From Acidobacteriota bacterium (GTDB lineage Bacteria; Acidobacteriota; Thermoanaerobaculia; UBA5066), in NCBI GenBank assembly GCA_029781975.1, contig JAKOVQ010000005.1, forward strand, positions 62,001-126,000: 64,000 nucleotides of DNA, written 5' to 3'. Position numbers and translations under genes: made by a program. The notes under the pieces are model-generated. The model was not told the origin of the DNA. It did not search any database and worked only from the letters and a program-made list of their open reading frames with translations. Each line of letters starts with the position of its first letter. Positions within the stretch are counted from its first letter, which is position 1. This document shows positions 46,493-55,250 of the stretch, piece by piece.

Positions 46493-47773
46493 ATGCCGAC
46501 AGAGACGGCGCCTCGTGCGCTCCCCGCGGCGACCGTGCGCCTCGCGACGACCGGCCTCCTCGTCCTGACCCTCGTCAACCTCTTCAACTACCTCGACCGG
46601 TTCGTCGTGGCGGCCCTCGTCGAGAGCCTCCGGACCTCGGAGCTCGCCCTCTCGGACACCCAGAGCGGCCTCCTGATGACCGGGTTCATCGTCGTCTACA
46701 TGGTCGCCTCGCCGATCTTCGGCGTCCTGGGCGACCGCGGCCGCCGGCCCCGCCTCCTCGCCGCCGGCGTCGCCGTCTGGAGCCTCGCCACCGCGGCCGC
46801 CGGGCTGGCGAGGAGCTACCTCGCCCTCCTCGGGGCGCGCGCCTGCGTCGGGATCGGGGAGGCGGCGTACGGGACCATCGCCCCGAGCCTCCTCTCCGAC
46901 TACTTCCCCCGCGAGCAGCGGGGACGGGTGATGGCCGTCTTCTTCTCGGCCATCCCGATCGGCTCCGCCCTCGGCTACATCGTCGGCGGCTACGTCGACC
47001 ACCACTTCGGGTGGAGGAAGGCGTTCTTCGTCGCCGGGGTCCCCGGGCTCCTCCTCGCCCTCCTCGCGCTGAGGCTGTGGGACCCGCCCCGGGGGCAGCG
47101 CGACCCCGGTGAGCCCTCGGCGCCGCCCCCGGACGCGGCCAAGGCGGGGTGGCGGTCGTACGGGGACCTCGCCCGCAACCGGCGCTTCCGGCTCACCGTC
47201 CTCGGCTACGCGGGCTACACGTTCGGGATCGGCGGGATGGCCGCCTGGATGCCCGCCTTCCTCGAGAGGGTCCGCGGCGTCCCGAAGGACGTGGCCACCG
47301 TCCAGTTCGGCATCATCGTCGTCGCCACCGGCTTTGCCGGGACCTTCGCCGGGGGCTGGCTCGGGGACCGGCTCCTGAAGCGGACGCCCGACGGCTACCT
47401 CTGGCTCTCAGGGCTCGCGACGCTCCTGGCGGCACCGCTCGCGCTGGCGACGCTCGTCTCGACCCACCGGGGCCTCGCGATGACGTCCCTGGTCCTGGCC
47501 GAGCTCCTCCTCTTCGCCTCGACGGGGCCGGTCAACTCCGCGATCATGAACGACGTCCATCCCTGGCAGAGGGCGACCGCCGTGGCGGCGTGCAACTTCA
47601 CCATCCACGTCCTCGGCGACGTCCCCTCCCCGCCGCTCATCGGGGCCCTCTCCGACGCCTCGTCCCTCGCGCACGCCGTCCTCGTCGTCCCCGTCGCGTT
47701 CCTCGCGGGGGGGGCGGTCTGGACCTGGGCGGCGGCGAGCGAGACGCGACGGAGGAGGCGCGCGGCGGCGTGA
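46493..47773 (+). CDS. MFS transporter, Spinster-like
   Basis: The 426-residue protein has twelve predicted membrane helices and the MFS loop motif GVLGDRGRRPRLL between helices two and three. The N-terminal NLFNYLDRFVVAALVESLR and the following SDTQSGLL segment are typical of Spinster-type carriers, which in other organisms move lysolipids or sphingolipids. The substrate here is unknown, but the overlap by GTGA with a PlsC-type acyltransferase gene fits a phospholipid or lysophospholipid role. That is inference from context. Confidence 0.85.
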   Translation: MPTETAPRALPAATVRLATTGLLVLTLVNLFNYLDRFVVAALVESLRTSELALSDTQSGLLMTGFIVVYMVASPIFGVLGDRGRRPRLLAAGVAVWSLATAAAGLARSYLALLGARACVGIGEAAYGTIAPSLLSDYFPREQRGRVMAVFFSAIPIGSALGYIVGGYVDHHFGWRKAFFVAGVPGLLLALLALRLWDPPRGQRDPGEPSAPPPDAAKAGWRSYGDLARNRRFRLTVLGYAGYTFGIGGMAAWMPAFLERVRGVPKDVATVQFGIIVVATGFAGTFAGGWLGDRLLKRTPDGYLWLSGLATLLAAPLALATLVSTHRGLAMTSLVLAELLLFASTGPVNSAIMNDVHPWQRATAVAACNFTIHVLGDVPSPPLIGALSDASSLAHAVLVVPVAFLAGGAVWTWAAASETRRRRRAAA

Positions 47774-49107
47774 GGCGCCTCCTCGGCGCGCTGGTCCGCC
47801 TGGCCACGCGGATCTTCTTCCGGAGGGTCGAGGTCGACGGCCTCGCCACCGTCCCGGCGAGCGGCCCGACCATCCTCGTCCTCAACCACCCGAACGGCCT
47901 CGTCGACCCCGGGCTCCCCCTCGGCTTCTTCCCGCGCCCCCTCTCCTTCCTCGCCAAGGAGCCGCTCTTCCACGTCCCGGTCCTCGGCTGGGCGATGCGC
48001 CGGCTCGACTCGATCCCGGTCTACCGGAAGAAGGACGCCGCCGATACGGCGAAGAACCGGGCGACGTTCGCGGCGGCGCGCGACCTCCTCCGCCGCGGCG
48101 GGGTCCTCGCCCTCTTCCCGGAAGGGGAGTCGCACGACGACCCGCGCCTGAGGCCCCTGAAGACGGGCGCCGCGCGCATCGCCCTCGGCGCGGCGCTCGA
48201 CGAGCCGATCCAGGTCGTCGCCGCCGGCCTCACCTACACCGCCAAGCACGAGTTCCGGAGCGAGGCCCTCCTCGTTTTCGGGCCGCCGTTCCCCGTGGAG
48301 CCGGTCTCCTGCGGTCCGGACGGCGAGCCGCCCGCCGCCGCCGTCGAGGCCGTGACCGAACGGATCCAGCAGGCCCTCGACGGCGTCACGCTCCAGGCCG
48401 ACGAGCGGCGCGCCCTCGCCCTGTCCGCCGCCGCCGAGGAGCTCCTCCGATCGTCGGGAGCGCCGGAGGGACGGGGACCGCTCGCGGAGCGCGTCGCGCT
48501 CCGGAAGCTCCTCCTCGCGCGTTACGCGCGCCTCAAGGAGGAGCAGCCTGCCCGCATCGCCTCTCTCGAGCGGCGGCTGGCCCGCCTGTCGGACGTCCTC
48601 GCGGGAGCGGGGCTTACGCCCGCGGACCTCGCCGCCGGGCGGCTCGCGCCGGGACGGCTCGTCGCGGAGACCGCCGTCCCCCTCGGCCTCTCGCTCGTCC
48701 TCCTCCCGGCCGCCGCCGCCGGGATCGTGACCCACTGGCCCGCGTACCGGCTGGTGGGAGCGCTGGCGAACCGCCTCGCGAAGGGCGAGGTCGACGTCGT
48801 CTCGACGATGAAGATCCTCTCCTCGTTCGTCTTCTTCCCCGTCACCTGGGTCGTCCTCTCGCTCGCGGTCGGGGAGACGTGGGGCCTCGCACCGGGCCTC
48901 GTCGCGCTGGCCGCGCTCCCGCTCTGCGGCGGCGCCGCCCTCCTCTTCGTCGAGCGGGCCGAGCGGTTCTTCGCGGCCGCCCGCGCCGTCGGCCTCGCCC
49001 TCTTCCGGCGTCGGGGCCTCGCGCGGCTCCGGGCCGAGGCGGACGCCCTCCGCCGGGAGATGCTCGGCCTGGAGGACGAGCTCTCGCGGGAGGACGCCCG
49101 CCCCTGA
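47770..49107 (+). CDS. PlsC-type 1-acyl-glycerol-phosphate acyltransferase family protein
   Basis: The 445-residue product has the acyltransferase motifs NHPNGLVDP (motif I, near residue 38), a substrate-loop arginine region, and FPEGES (motif III). The NHPNG form with one extra residue before Asp is known in glycerol-3-phosphate acyltransferase relatives. The C-terminal half has two membrane helices near residues 300-320 and 355-390 and a final coiled coil (LRAEADALRREMLGLEDEL). It should acylate glycerolipid precursors at the inner membrane. The GTG start overlaps the MFS gene stop by GTGA. Confidence 0.87.
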   Translation: MRRLLGALVRLATRIFFRRVEVDGLATVPASGPTILVLNHPNGLVDPGLPLGFFPRPLSFLAKEPLFHVPVLGWAMRRLDSIPVYRKKDAADTAKNRATFAAARDLLRRGGVLALFPEGESHDDPRLRPLKTGAARIALGAALDEPIQVVAAGLTYTAKHEFRSEALLVFGPPFPVEPVSCGPDGEPPAAAVEAVTERIQQALDGVTLQADERRALALSAAAEELLRSSGAPEGRGPLAERVALRKLLLARYARLKEEQPARIASLERRLARLSDVLAGAGLTPADLAAGRLAPGRLVAETAVPLGLSLVLLPAAAAGIVTHWPAYRLVGALANRLAKGEVDVVSTMKILSSFVFFPVTWVVLSLAVGETWGLAPGLVALAALPLCGGAALLFVERAERFFAAARAVGLALFRRRGLARLRAEADALRREMLGLEDELSREDARP

Positions 49108-49122
49108 GCGGGCGGCCCCGCG

Positions 49123-51096
49123 TCAGGGGACGGGGCCGCGCGGCTCCCCCGCGGTCACCTGCCTGAGGGTCCGCGGCCACGCCGCGACCGGCTCCGCGGC
49201 CAGCCTGCGGAAGGCGGGGGTGGGGAAACGGGCCGCGACCTCGGAGGCGAGCGCGCGGGCCGTCCGCTCGTCGCCCCGGTCCCGCGCCGCGAGCGCGACG
49301 ACGATCCTCACCCCCACGGTCCCCCCGAGCGAAGGGGGGAGCCCGGCGACGAATCGCGCGAGCTCGGCGCCGCGACCGGACGCGCGGAGGACCTCCGCGA
49401 CGAGGACGGCCGTGAGGCCCGAGGGCTGGATGGAGAAGAGCTCGTGCGCGAGGGGCGCGGCCTCCGAGGCCTCGCCGATCTCCACCTTCCGGTAGACCTG
49501 CCTGGCGACCGCGGTGAACCAGCCCGTCCGGTAGGTCGAGCGGTCGTCGGCCAGCAGCGCGGAGAAGAGGTGGGGCCACCGGAACGGCGTCCTCATGTAG
49601 AGGGGGAGCTCGCCGATCCGGGGGATCGCGTCGGGACGCTCCGATCGCCACGGCGGGTCCACGAGCCGCGCCTCCACGGCCTCGCGGCTCCCGCCGGCCA
49701 GCCGCGCCCCGAGCAGGAACAGGTGGACGCGCAGCGGGGAGAGCGCGCCGTCCTCCGCGGCGACGAGATGGCGCGAAGCGGCCGGCCGGCCGTCGGAGCC
49801 CCGGAGCTGGAGCCGCGTCGGGATCCGGGCGGCCTGCGCGGGAGTGAGCCGCGCGGGCGGCATCGCCGCGAGGAACCGGACCGTCGCCGACTCGACCTGG
49901 AAGACGCCGAGCGCGTTCACGGCGGCTCCCAGGACGAGGAGGACGACCGCGACGGCCCGGGTGGCACGGCTGGTGACGGCCGCGCCTGCCACCGCCGCGA
50001 GGACGGGCACCGCGGGGACCAGGAGCCGCGGCCCCCAGCCGACGACGCCGTCCCAGCTCCACCAGGCCGACGCGGGGAGGAGGAGCGCCAGGAAGACTCC
50101 GGCGAGCGACGCGGCCTCGAGGCGCCGCCCCGCGCGTGCGAGGCCCACGAACCCGAACGCCGAGAGGAGGACGAGCGGGAAGTAGACGACGAGCCCCTTG
50201 GCGGGAAGGAAGAGGAGGCCCGCGAGCCCCGCGAGCGGGGGCGTCGTGAAGCCGAAGCCCGCGTAGGAGGCGAAGGGCCGCCCGAAGCGGACCACCTCGA
50301 GCACGAGCCACGACGCGAGCGGGAGGGCGAGGCCCGCCGCCGCGGCGCCGACGGAGGCCAACCTTTCGCGCGCTCCCCGGCCCTGCCGCGATCCCACGAG
50401 CGGGAGGAAGAGCGCCGGCAGGAGCACCAGGTCGAGCGACTTGACGACGACCGCCGCTCCCGCGAGGGTGCCGGCCGCCGCGGCCAGCAGGAGGGGCCGC
50501 GCCGTCCCCCGTTTCGCCGGCTCTCGCTCCGTACGGCGCCAGCCCGGCGGCTCCGACGGGCCAGCCGCCCGCACCGCCGCGAACGCCGCCAGCGTGACGA
50601 GCGCGGCCTGGAGCGGCTCCGAATAGCCTGCCGCCGGGTACGCCCAGAGAGGGGAGGCGAAGACGGCCCCGACAGCGGCCACCACCTCGCCCCACGGCGG
50701 GGCTCCGAGCTCGCGGGAGAGGAGCGTGGCCGCGCCCGCGGCGAGGACGACGAGGAGAACCTGGACGAGCGCGAAGAGGCTCTGCGACGCTCCCGCGCCG
50801 AGGGAACGCTCGACGGGGCCTGCGGCCAGGACCGCGGGCACCTCGACGAGCGGCAATCCCAGCCCGTACAGGGAGACCGCGTCGCCGGCGGGACGCGGGA
50901 CGTTCAGCGTGGGCTCCCGGAGGATCCCGACCTCGCCGAACTCCGCGAGGGAGACCGCCGTCTGGAGCATCGCCTCGTCGTCCGACGTCCCCGACAGCAT
51001 CCGCTCCTCGGCCGTCGCCGCGAGAAATGCGAACGTGGCGACGAGGACCCAGGCGAGCCGCCGTCGGCCCCGGATCCTCGGATCCCTCCCGTCCAT
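49123..51096 (-). CDS. Polytopic membrane protein, glycosyltransferase-like, paralogue of 33748-35649
   Basis: The 657-residue product repeats the plan of the gene at 33748. A first helix (LAWVLVATFAFLAATAEE) and about ten more reach residue 400, then come about 250 soluble residues. Shared motifs are SPLWAYPAAGYSEPLQA, VRFGRPFASYAGFGF, GLVVYFPLVLLSAFGF and WWSWDGVVGWGPRLL, and the PFRWPHL segment in the C-terminal part. Function is unknown, with a lipid-linked glycosyltransferase as the best guess. The ATG at 51096 is supported by a GATAAT hexamer seven bases upstream. The frame is open further upstream as arginine/serine-rich shadow. Confidence 0.65.
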   Translation of the reverse strand: MDGRDPRIRGRRRLAWVLVATFAFLAATAEERMLSGTSDDEAMLQTAVSLAEFGEVGILREPTLNVPRPAGDAVSLYGLGLPLVEVPAVLAAGPVERSLGAGASQSLFALVQVLLVVLAAGAATLLSRELGAPPWGEVVAAVGAVFASPLWAYPAAGYSEPLQAALVTLAAFAAVRAAGPSEPPGWRRTEREPAKRGTARPLLLAAAAGTLAGAAVVVKSLDLVLLPALFLPLVGSRQGRGARERLASVGAAAAGLALPLASWLVLEVVRFGRPFASYAGFGFTTPPLAGLAGLLFLPAKGLVVYFPLVLLSAFGFVGLARAGRRLEAASLAGVFLALLLPASAWWSWDGVVGWGPRLLVPAVPVLAAVAGAAVTSRATRAVAVVLLVLGAAVNALGVFQVESATVRFLAAMPPARLTPAQAARIPTRLQLRGSDGRPAASRHLVAAEDGALSPLRVHLFLLGARLAGGSREAVEARLVDPPWRSERPDAIPRIGELPLYMRTPFRWPHLFSALLADDRSTYRTGWFTAVARQVYRKVEIGEASEAAPLAHELFSIQPSGLTAVLVAEVLRASGRGAELARFVAGLPPSLGGTVGVRIVVALAARDRGDERTARALASEVAARFPTPAFRRLAAEPVAAWPRTLRQVTAGEPRGPVP

Positions 51097-51103
51097 CCCG
51101 CCG

Positions 51104-51109
51104 ATTATC
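51104..51109 (-). promoter_or_regulatory. -10 element for the second polytopic membrane protein gene
   Basis: GATAAT on the minus strand (five of six consensus bases) ends seven bases before the ATG at 51096. No ribosome site is present. Confidence 0.5.
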
Positions 51110-51154
51110 CGGGGAGCGCGGCGCCGGGTCCCGCCCGGCGCCGCGCCCGTCCGC

Positions 51155-52144
51155 TCACGCCGGCGTGGCGGGCGTCGCCAGCACCGTGAGCGCCTCCTCC
51201 ACGACGCCGCGCACGAGGTCGACCTTGTAGCCGTTGCCCGCGAGCGGCGCCGCTCCCTCGACCGCGGCCCGCGCCGCCACCGCGGCCGAGGCCGCGTCGA
51301 GCGGCTTGCCCGCGAGCGCCCTCTCGGCACCCGGCACGCGCCACGGCACGGGGGCGACGCCCGACAGGACGAGCCTCGCGTTCGTGACCTTCCCGTCCGC
51401 GACCGAGACGACCGCGGCCACGCCTGCGAGGGCGAAGTCCCAGGCGGCACGCGAGCGGACCTTCCGGTAGAGGCTCCGGGCTCCGGGCGGAGGCGGCGGG
51501 ACGAGGATCTCCGTCACCAGCTCGCCCGGCGCCAGGACCGTCTCGTGGTGGATGTCCACCGCCGGGAGGACGAAGAGCTTCTCCATCGGGACGCGGCGGC
51601 TCCCCTTCGCGCTCGCGACCACGGCCGTCGCGCCGAGGGCGACGAGGGCCGGGGCGGTGTCGGACGGGTGGACGATGTGGCAGCCGGACCCGCCGAAGAT
51701 CGCGTGGTACTCGTTCTCGCCGTTCTCGGCGTAGCAGAGCTCGCCGCCCTTGCGGGCGCAGAGGAAGTCGCCGCGGAAGTACCAGCAGCGGGGGCGCTGG
51801 CAGACGTTGCCGCCGACCGTCCCCTGGTTGCGCAGCTGCGGGCTGGCCGCGGCCGCCGCCCCCTGCGCGAGGACCGGGTAGCGCGAGACGACGTCGGGGT
51901 GGCGCGCGAGCTCGGCGAGCGTCGCGAGCGCGCCGATCCGGAGCCCGCCGTCCTTCGTCCGCGCGATGCCACGGAGCTCGGCGAGGTCCGAGAGGCTCAC
52001 GACCTCGCGGGCGTCGAAGACGCCGTCGCGCAGGCAGCCGAGGAGGTCGGTCCCGCCGGCGTGGGGATGCGCGCCGGAGGCCGAGAGGCGGGTCAGCGCG
52101 TCCTTCAGGGTCCGGGGACGAGCGTAGCTGAAGCTCGGGAGCAT
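51155..52144 (-). CDS. paoB: Aldehyde oxidoreductase FAD subunit with 4Fe-4S insertion (PaoB/YagS-like)
   Basis: The 329-residue product is the FAD-binding subunit of a xanthine oxidase family enzyme. FAD contacts are AGGTDLLG and NQGTVGGNVCQ. Cysteines in CQRPRCWYFRGDFLCARKGG and ELCYA form the extra 4Fe-4S site that marks PaoB/YagS and related subunits. The ATG lies four bases after the molybdenum-subunit stop, and it is the last gene of a three-gene operon. No accessory gene for cofactor sulfuration (PaoD/XdhC type) follows. Its substrate is probably aromatic or aliphatic aldehydes, by analogy. Confidence 0.88.
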   Translation of the reverse strand: MLPSFSYARPRTLKDALTRLSASGAHPHAGGTDLLGCLRDGVFDAREVVSLSDLAELRGIARTKDGGLRIGALATLAELARHPDVVSRYPVLAQGAAAAASPQLRNQGTVGGNVCQRPRCWYFRGDFLCARKGGELCYAENGENEYHAIFGGSGCHIVHPSDTAPALVALGATAVVASAKGSRRVPMEKLFVLPAVDIHHETVLAPGELVTEILVPPPPPGARSLYRKVRSRAAWDFALAGVAAVVSVADGKVTNARLVLSGVAPVPWRVPGAERALAGKPLDAASAAVAARAAVEGAAPLAGNGYKVDLVRGVVEEALTVLATPATPA

Positions 52145-52148
52145 CGCC

Positions 52149-54443
52149 TCACCCCACCTTCCCGCGCGCGTGGAGGAGCGCGCAGAGCCTCGGCGGCGTG
52201 ATCGGCGAGTCCTTCACCCTCACGCCGACCGCGTTCGCCACCGCGTTCGCGATCGCCGCGGCCGTCGGGATGGTCGCGGGCTCGCCGACCCCCTTGGCGC
52301 CGGTCGTGTTGCAGAGCGTGTCCTTCGGGTCGACCGAGAGGACCTCCTGGGCCGCCGGGACGTCGAGCGCCGTCGGGATCTTGTAGTCGTGCCAGTTGGC
52401 GTTGACCATCTTGCCGGTCTGGCGGTCGAGGACCCGCTCCTCCGTCCGGCCCAGGCCGAGTCCCATGACGAGCCCCCCCCGGACCTGGTTCTCGAACGTG
52501 AGGCGGTTCATCACGCGGCCGCTCTCCTGCGCCGCGACGAGGCGCGTCACCGTGACCTCGCCGGTCCGCTCGTTCACCTCCACCTCGGCGAAGTGCGCGG
52601 CGAACTCGGAGACCACCTTCCCTTCCGCGTTCGGCCCCCGCGTCCCGACCCCGACGAGGACCTGCTGGCGCTGGAGCCCCGGGACGGCCGTCACCGCGAG
52701 CTTCTTCGCGGGGTCCTTCCTCGAGACGACCGAGCCGCCGTCGAGGGCGAGGTCCGCCACGGGGACCTTCATCTCCTCGGCGGCCAGCGCGAGGAGCTTC
52801 GACCGGACCTCCACCGCCGCCGCCCGGACGGCGGGAGAGTCGGACGGGACCGTCTTGGAGCCGCCGCTCGGCGACGCGTACTCCGTCGTCCCCGTGTCGG
52901 CGTGCTCGATCTGGATCCTGTCGAGCGGGACCGCGAGCTCCTCGGCGACGACCATCGCCATGACCGTCTTCGTCCCGGTACCGATGTCGGCCGCGCCCAT
53001 GTTGAGGTTCACGCTGCCGTCCGTGAAGAGCTTCACGATCGCCGTCGAGGGCGGCCCGCCCCCGTAGCCCCAGAGGGCCGCGGCCATCCCGACCCCCTTC
53101 CGGACCGGCCCGGTGCCCTTCGCGCGCGCCCGGGCCTCGTCCCAGCCGAACGCCTTCGCCCCCTGGCGCAGGCACTCGGCGAGGCCGGTCGAGGTGTAGG
53201 GCTGGTTCCCGCGCCTCTGGCTGACCGTGGGGACGTTCTTCAGGCGGAGCGCGACGGGGTCGAGCCCCAGCTTGCCGGCCAGCTCGTCGAGCGCCTGCTC
53301 GAGCGCCCAGGCCCCCTGCGGGAAGCCGGGCGCCCGCATCGGCCGCGCCCGGCCGGCGTTGATCGCCACGTTCTCGTCGACCGCCCGGACGTTCGGGCAG
53401 GTGTAGAGGTCCGTCGCCAGGAACGCGGTCCCCGCACCCGACGGATACGCCCCGCCCGACCCCATCGAGTGGTAGTCGATCGCGGTGAGCGTCCCGTCCT
53501 TCTTCGCGCCCACCCGGACCTTCATCGTGTTGGCCGGGCGGTTGCCGGTGACGAGGAACTCCTGCTCGCGGGTCAGGAAGAGCTTCACCGGCCGCGCCGT
53601 CGCGCGCGCCAGGAGCGCCGCCATGACCGTGTACTTCCCCCCCTCGAGCTTGGAGCCGAACCCCCCGCCCATGTAGGGCCCGATCACGCGGACGTGGGCC
53701 AGCGGGAGCTTGAGGGCCTCGGCCACGGCCTGCTGGACGGCGAAGACCCCCTGCGTCGTGTCCCACACCGTCAGGCGGCTCCCGTCCCACTTCGCGACCG
53801 AGCCGTGGACCTCCATCGGCGCGTGGAGCTCGCACGCGGTCGAGTACGTCCCCTCCACGACGGCGTCGGCCGCGGCGAAGCCGGCCGCCAGGTCGCCCCT
53901 CTCGTAGACGCTCGGCTCGCCGTAACGGTTCCCCCACGCGTGGAGCGAGGGCGCCCCCTTCGCGAGGGCTGCCTCGGGCGTCAGGACGAACGGCAGCTCC
54001 TCGTAGGTGACGCGGATCGCCCTCAGCGCGTCGAAGGCCTGGTCGGGCGTCTCGGCCGCGACGGCGGCCACCTCGTCCCCCTCGTGACGCAGGTGGTCGT
54101 CGAAGAGCCTCGAGGCCGCCTTGTCTCCCCTGCCGTACCAGGGGACGTCCGCGCCGGGCGAGCGGCCGGTGAGGACCGCGCGGACCCCGGGCATCTTCTC
54201 GGCGGCGCTCGTGTCGATCGCCTTCACCCGCGCGTGGGGGTGCGGGCAGAGGAGGAGGGCCGCGTGGAGCATGTCGGGGAGCGTGAAGTCCCGCGGGTAG
54301 ACGGCCGAGCCGCTGACGCGCTCGTAGGCGTCGACGCGCGGCTGCCGCGTCCCGACGACCTTCGTCTCCCCCCACGGGGGCATCTCGGCGGTCGGCGCGG
54401 CGGTCTCGGGGACGGCCCCCTGGAGCCAGTAGAGCTCGACCAC
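52149..54443 (-). CDS. paoC: Aldehyde oxidoreductase molybdopterin-binding subunit (PaoC/YagR-like)
   Basis: The 764-residue product has the two-part aldehyde oxidase/xanthine dehydrogenase large-subunit fold. The N-terminal domain carries VDAYERVSGSAVYPRDF, and the cofactor-binding region has YMGGGFGSKLEGGKY. The catalytic glutamate sits in GAKGVGEPATIP near the C-terminus. The GTG start has GGGAGG just before it and follows the stop of the 2Fe-2S subunit by three bases. The first 20 residues, starting GTG-coded VELYWLQGA, contain no export signal, so export would rely on the Tat signal of the small subunit. Confidence 0.92.
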   Translation of the reverse strand: MVELYWLQGAVPETAAPTAEMPPWGETKVVGTRQPRVDAYERVSGSAVYPRDFTLPDMLHAALLLCPHPHARVKAIDTSAAEKMPGVRAVLTGRSPGADVPWYGRGDKAASRLFDDHLRHEGDEVAAVAAETPDQAFDALRAIRVTYEELPFVLTPEAALAKGAPSLHAWGNRYGEPSVYERGDLAAGFAAADAVVEGTYSTACELHAPMEVHGSVAKWDGSRLTVWDTTQGVFAVQQAVAEALKLPLAHVRVIGPYMGGGFGSKLEGGKYTVMAALLARATARPVKLFLTREQEFLVTGNRPANTMKVRVGAKKDGTLTAIDYHSMGSGGAYPSGAGTAFLATDLYTCPNVRAVDENVAINAGRARPMRAPGFPQGAWALEQALDELAGKLGLDPVALRLKNVPTVSQRRGNQPYTSTGLAECLRQGAKAFGWDEARARAKGTGPVRKGVGMAAALWGYGGGPPSTAIVKLFTDGSVNLNMGAADIGTGTKTVMAMVVAEELAVPLDRIQIEHADTGTTEYASPSGGSKTVPSDSPAVRAAAVEVRSKLLALAAEEMKVPVADLALDGGSVVSRKDPAKKLAVTAVPGLQRQQVLVGVGTRGPNAEGKVVSEFAAHFAEVEVNERTGEVTVTRLVAAQESGRVMNRLTFENQVRGGLVMGLGLGRTEERVLDRQTGKMVNANWHDYKIPTALDVPAAQEVLSVDPKDTLCNTTGAKGVGEPATIPTAAAIANAVANAVGVRVKDSPITPPRLCALLHARGKVG

Positions 54444-54446
54444 GGC

Positions 54447-55085
54447 TCACCTCCCCTTGCGGAGCTCGGCCGCCTTCGCGACCGCGTTGAAGACGTGGGC
54501 GTACGCGCCGCACCGGCAGAGGTTCCCGCTCATCCCGAGCCGGATCTCGTCGAGCGCGGGGCTCGGGTTCGCGCGGAGGAGCCCCTCGGCGGCCATCACC
54601 TGGCCGGGCGTGCAGTAGCCGCACTGGAAGGCGTCCTCCTCTGCGAACGCCCGCTGCGTCGGCCCGAGCTCCTCGCCGTTCATCAGCCCCTCGACCGTCG
54701 TGACCTCCTTCCCGGAGGCCTCGAGTGCGAGGGTGAGGCAGGAGTAGCGCGGGACCCCGTCGATCAGGACCGTGCACGCGCCGCACTCGCCCCTCTCGCA
54801 CCCGGGCTTCGTCCCCGTCAGCCCGAGCTCCTCGCGCAGCACCGACAGGAGGGTCGCGCGCGGCTCGACCAGGACGTGATGGACCCGCCCGTTCACGCGG
54901 AGGGTGGCCTTCAGGGGCTCTCCCGCCTTCGCGACCGGCTCCGCCGGGACCGCCTTCGGCGCGCCCTCCGCCTCCGCGGCCACCGCGACGCCGACCGCGG
55001 CCGGGACGACCGAGCCGAGGAACCCGCGCCTCGAGACGCCCTCGCGCCCGTCGAGACGATCGTCGTCGCCCTTGTCCGATCCCAT
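54447..55085 (-). CDS. paoA: Aldehyde oxidoreductase 2Fe-2S subunit with Tat signal (PaoA/YagT-like)
   Basis: The 212-residue product has a Tat signal (SRRGFLG near residue 18 followed by VVPAAVGVAVA). The two 2Fe-2S clusters of the family follow: CERGECGACTVLIDG with a later C in RYSCLTLAL, and CGYCTPGQV with NLCRCGAY. It passes electrons from the molybdenum subunit to FAD. The ATG at 55085 has GGAGGAGG four bases upstream and heads the operon. Folded-complex export of all three subunits on this one signal is known for PaoABC. Confidence 0.93.
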   Translation of the reverse strand: MGSDKGDDDRLDGREGVSRRGFLGSVVPAAVGVAVAAEAEGAPKAVPAEPVAKAGEPLKATLRVNGRVHHVLVEPRATLLSVLREELGLTGTKPGCERGECGACTVLIDGVPRYSCLTLALEASGKEVTTVEGLMNGEELGPTQRAFAEEDAFQCGYCTPGQVMAAEGLLRANPSPALDEIRLGMSGNLCRCGAYAHVFNAVAKAAELRKGR

Positions 55086-55238
55086 ACGACCTCCTCCGGC
55101 CGGCGCCCTCGAGGGCCGGGGAGCCGGCGGGCAACTGGTCATGTTAGTCCCGGAGGGCGCCTCGGGCGACCGTGGATCGCTCTCCCGGGATCCGCGGCGG
55201 CCGGCGCCCCGGATCGACCGTTCCGGGACCGGCCGGGG

Positions 55239-55244
55239 TAGGCT
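55239..55244 (+). promoter_or_regulatory. -10 element for a leaderless gene at 55251
   Basis: TAGGCT ends six bases before the ATG at 55251, the same spacing as for ligA, hpt and tilS. Confidence 0.4.
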
Positions 55245-55250
55245 TCGGGG

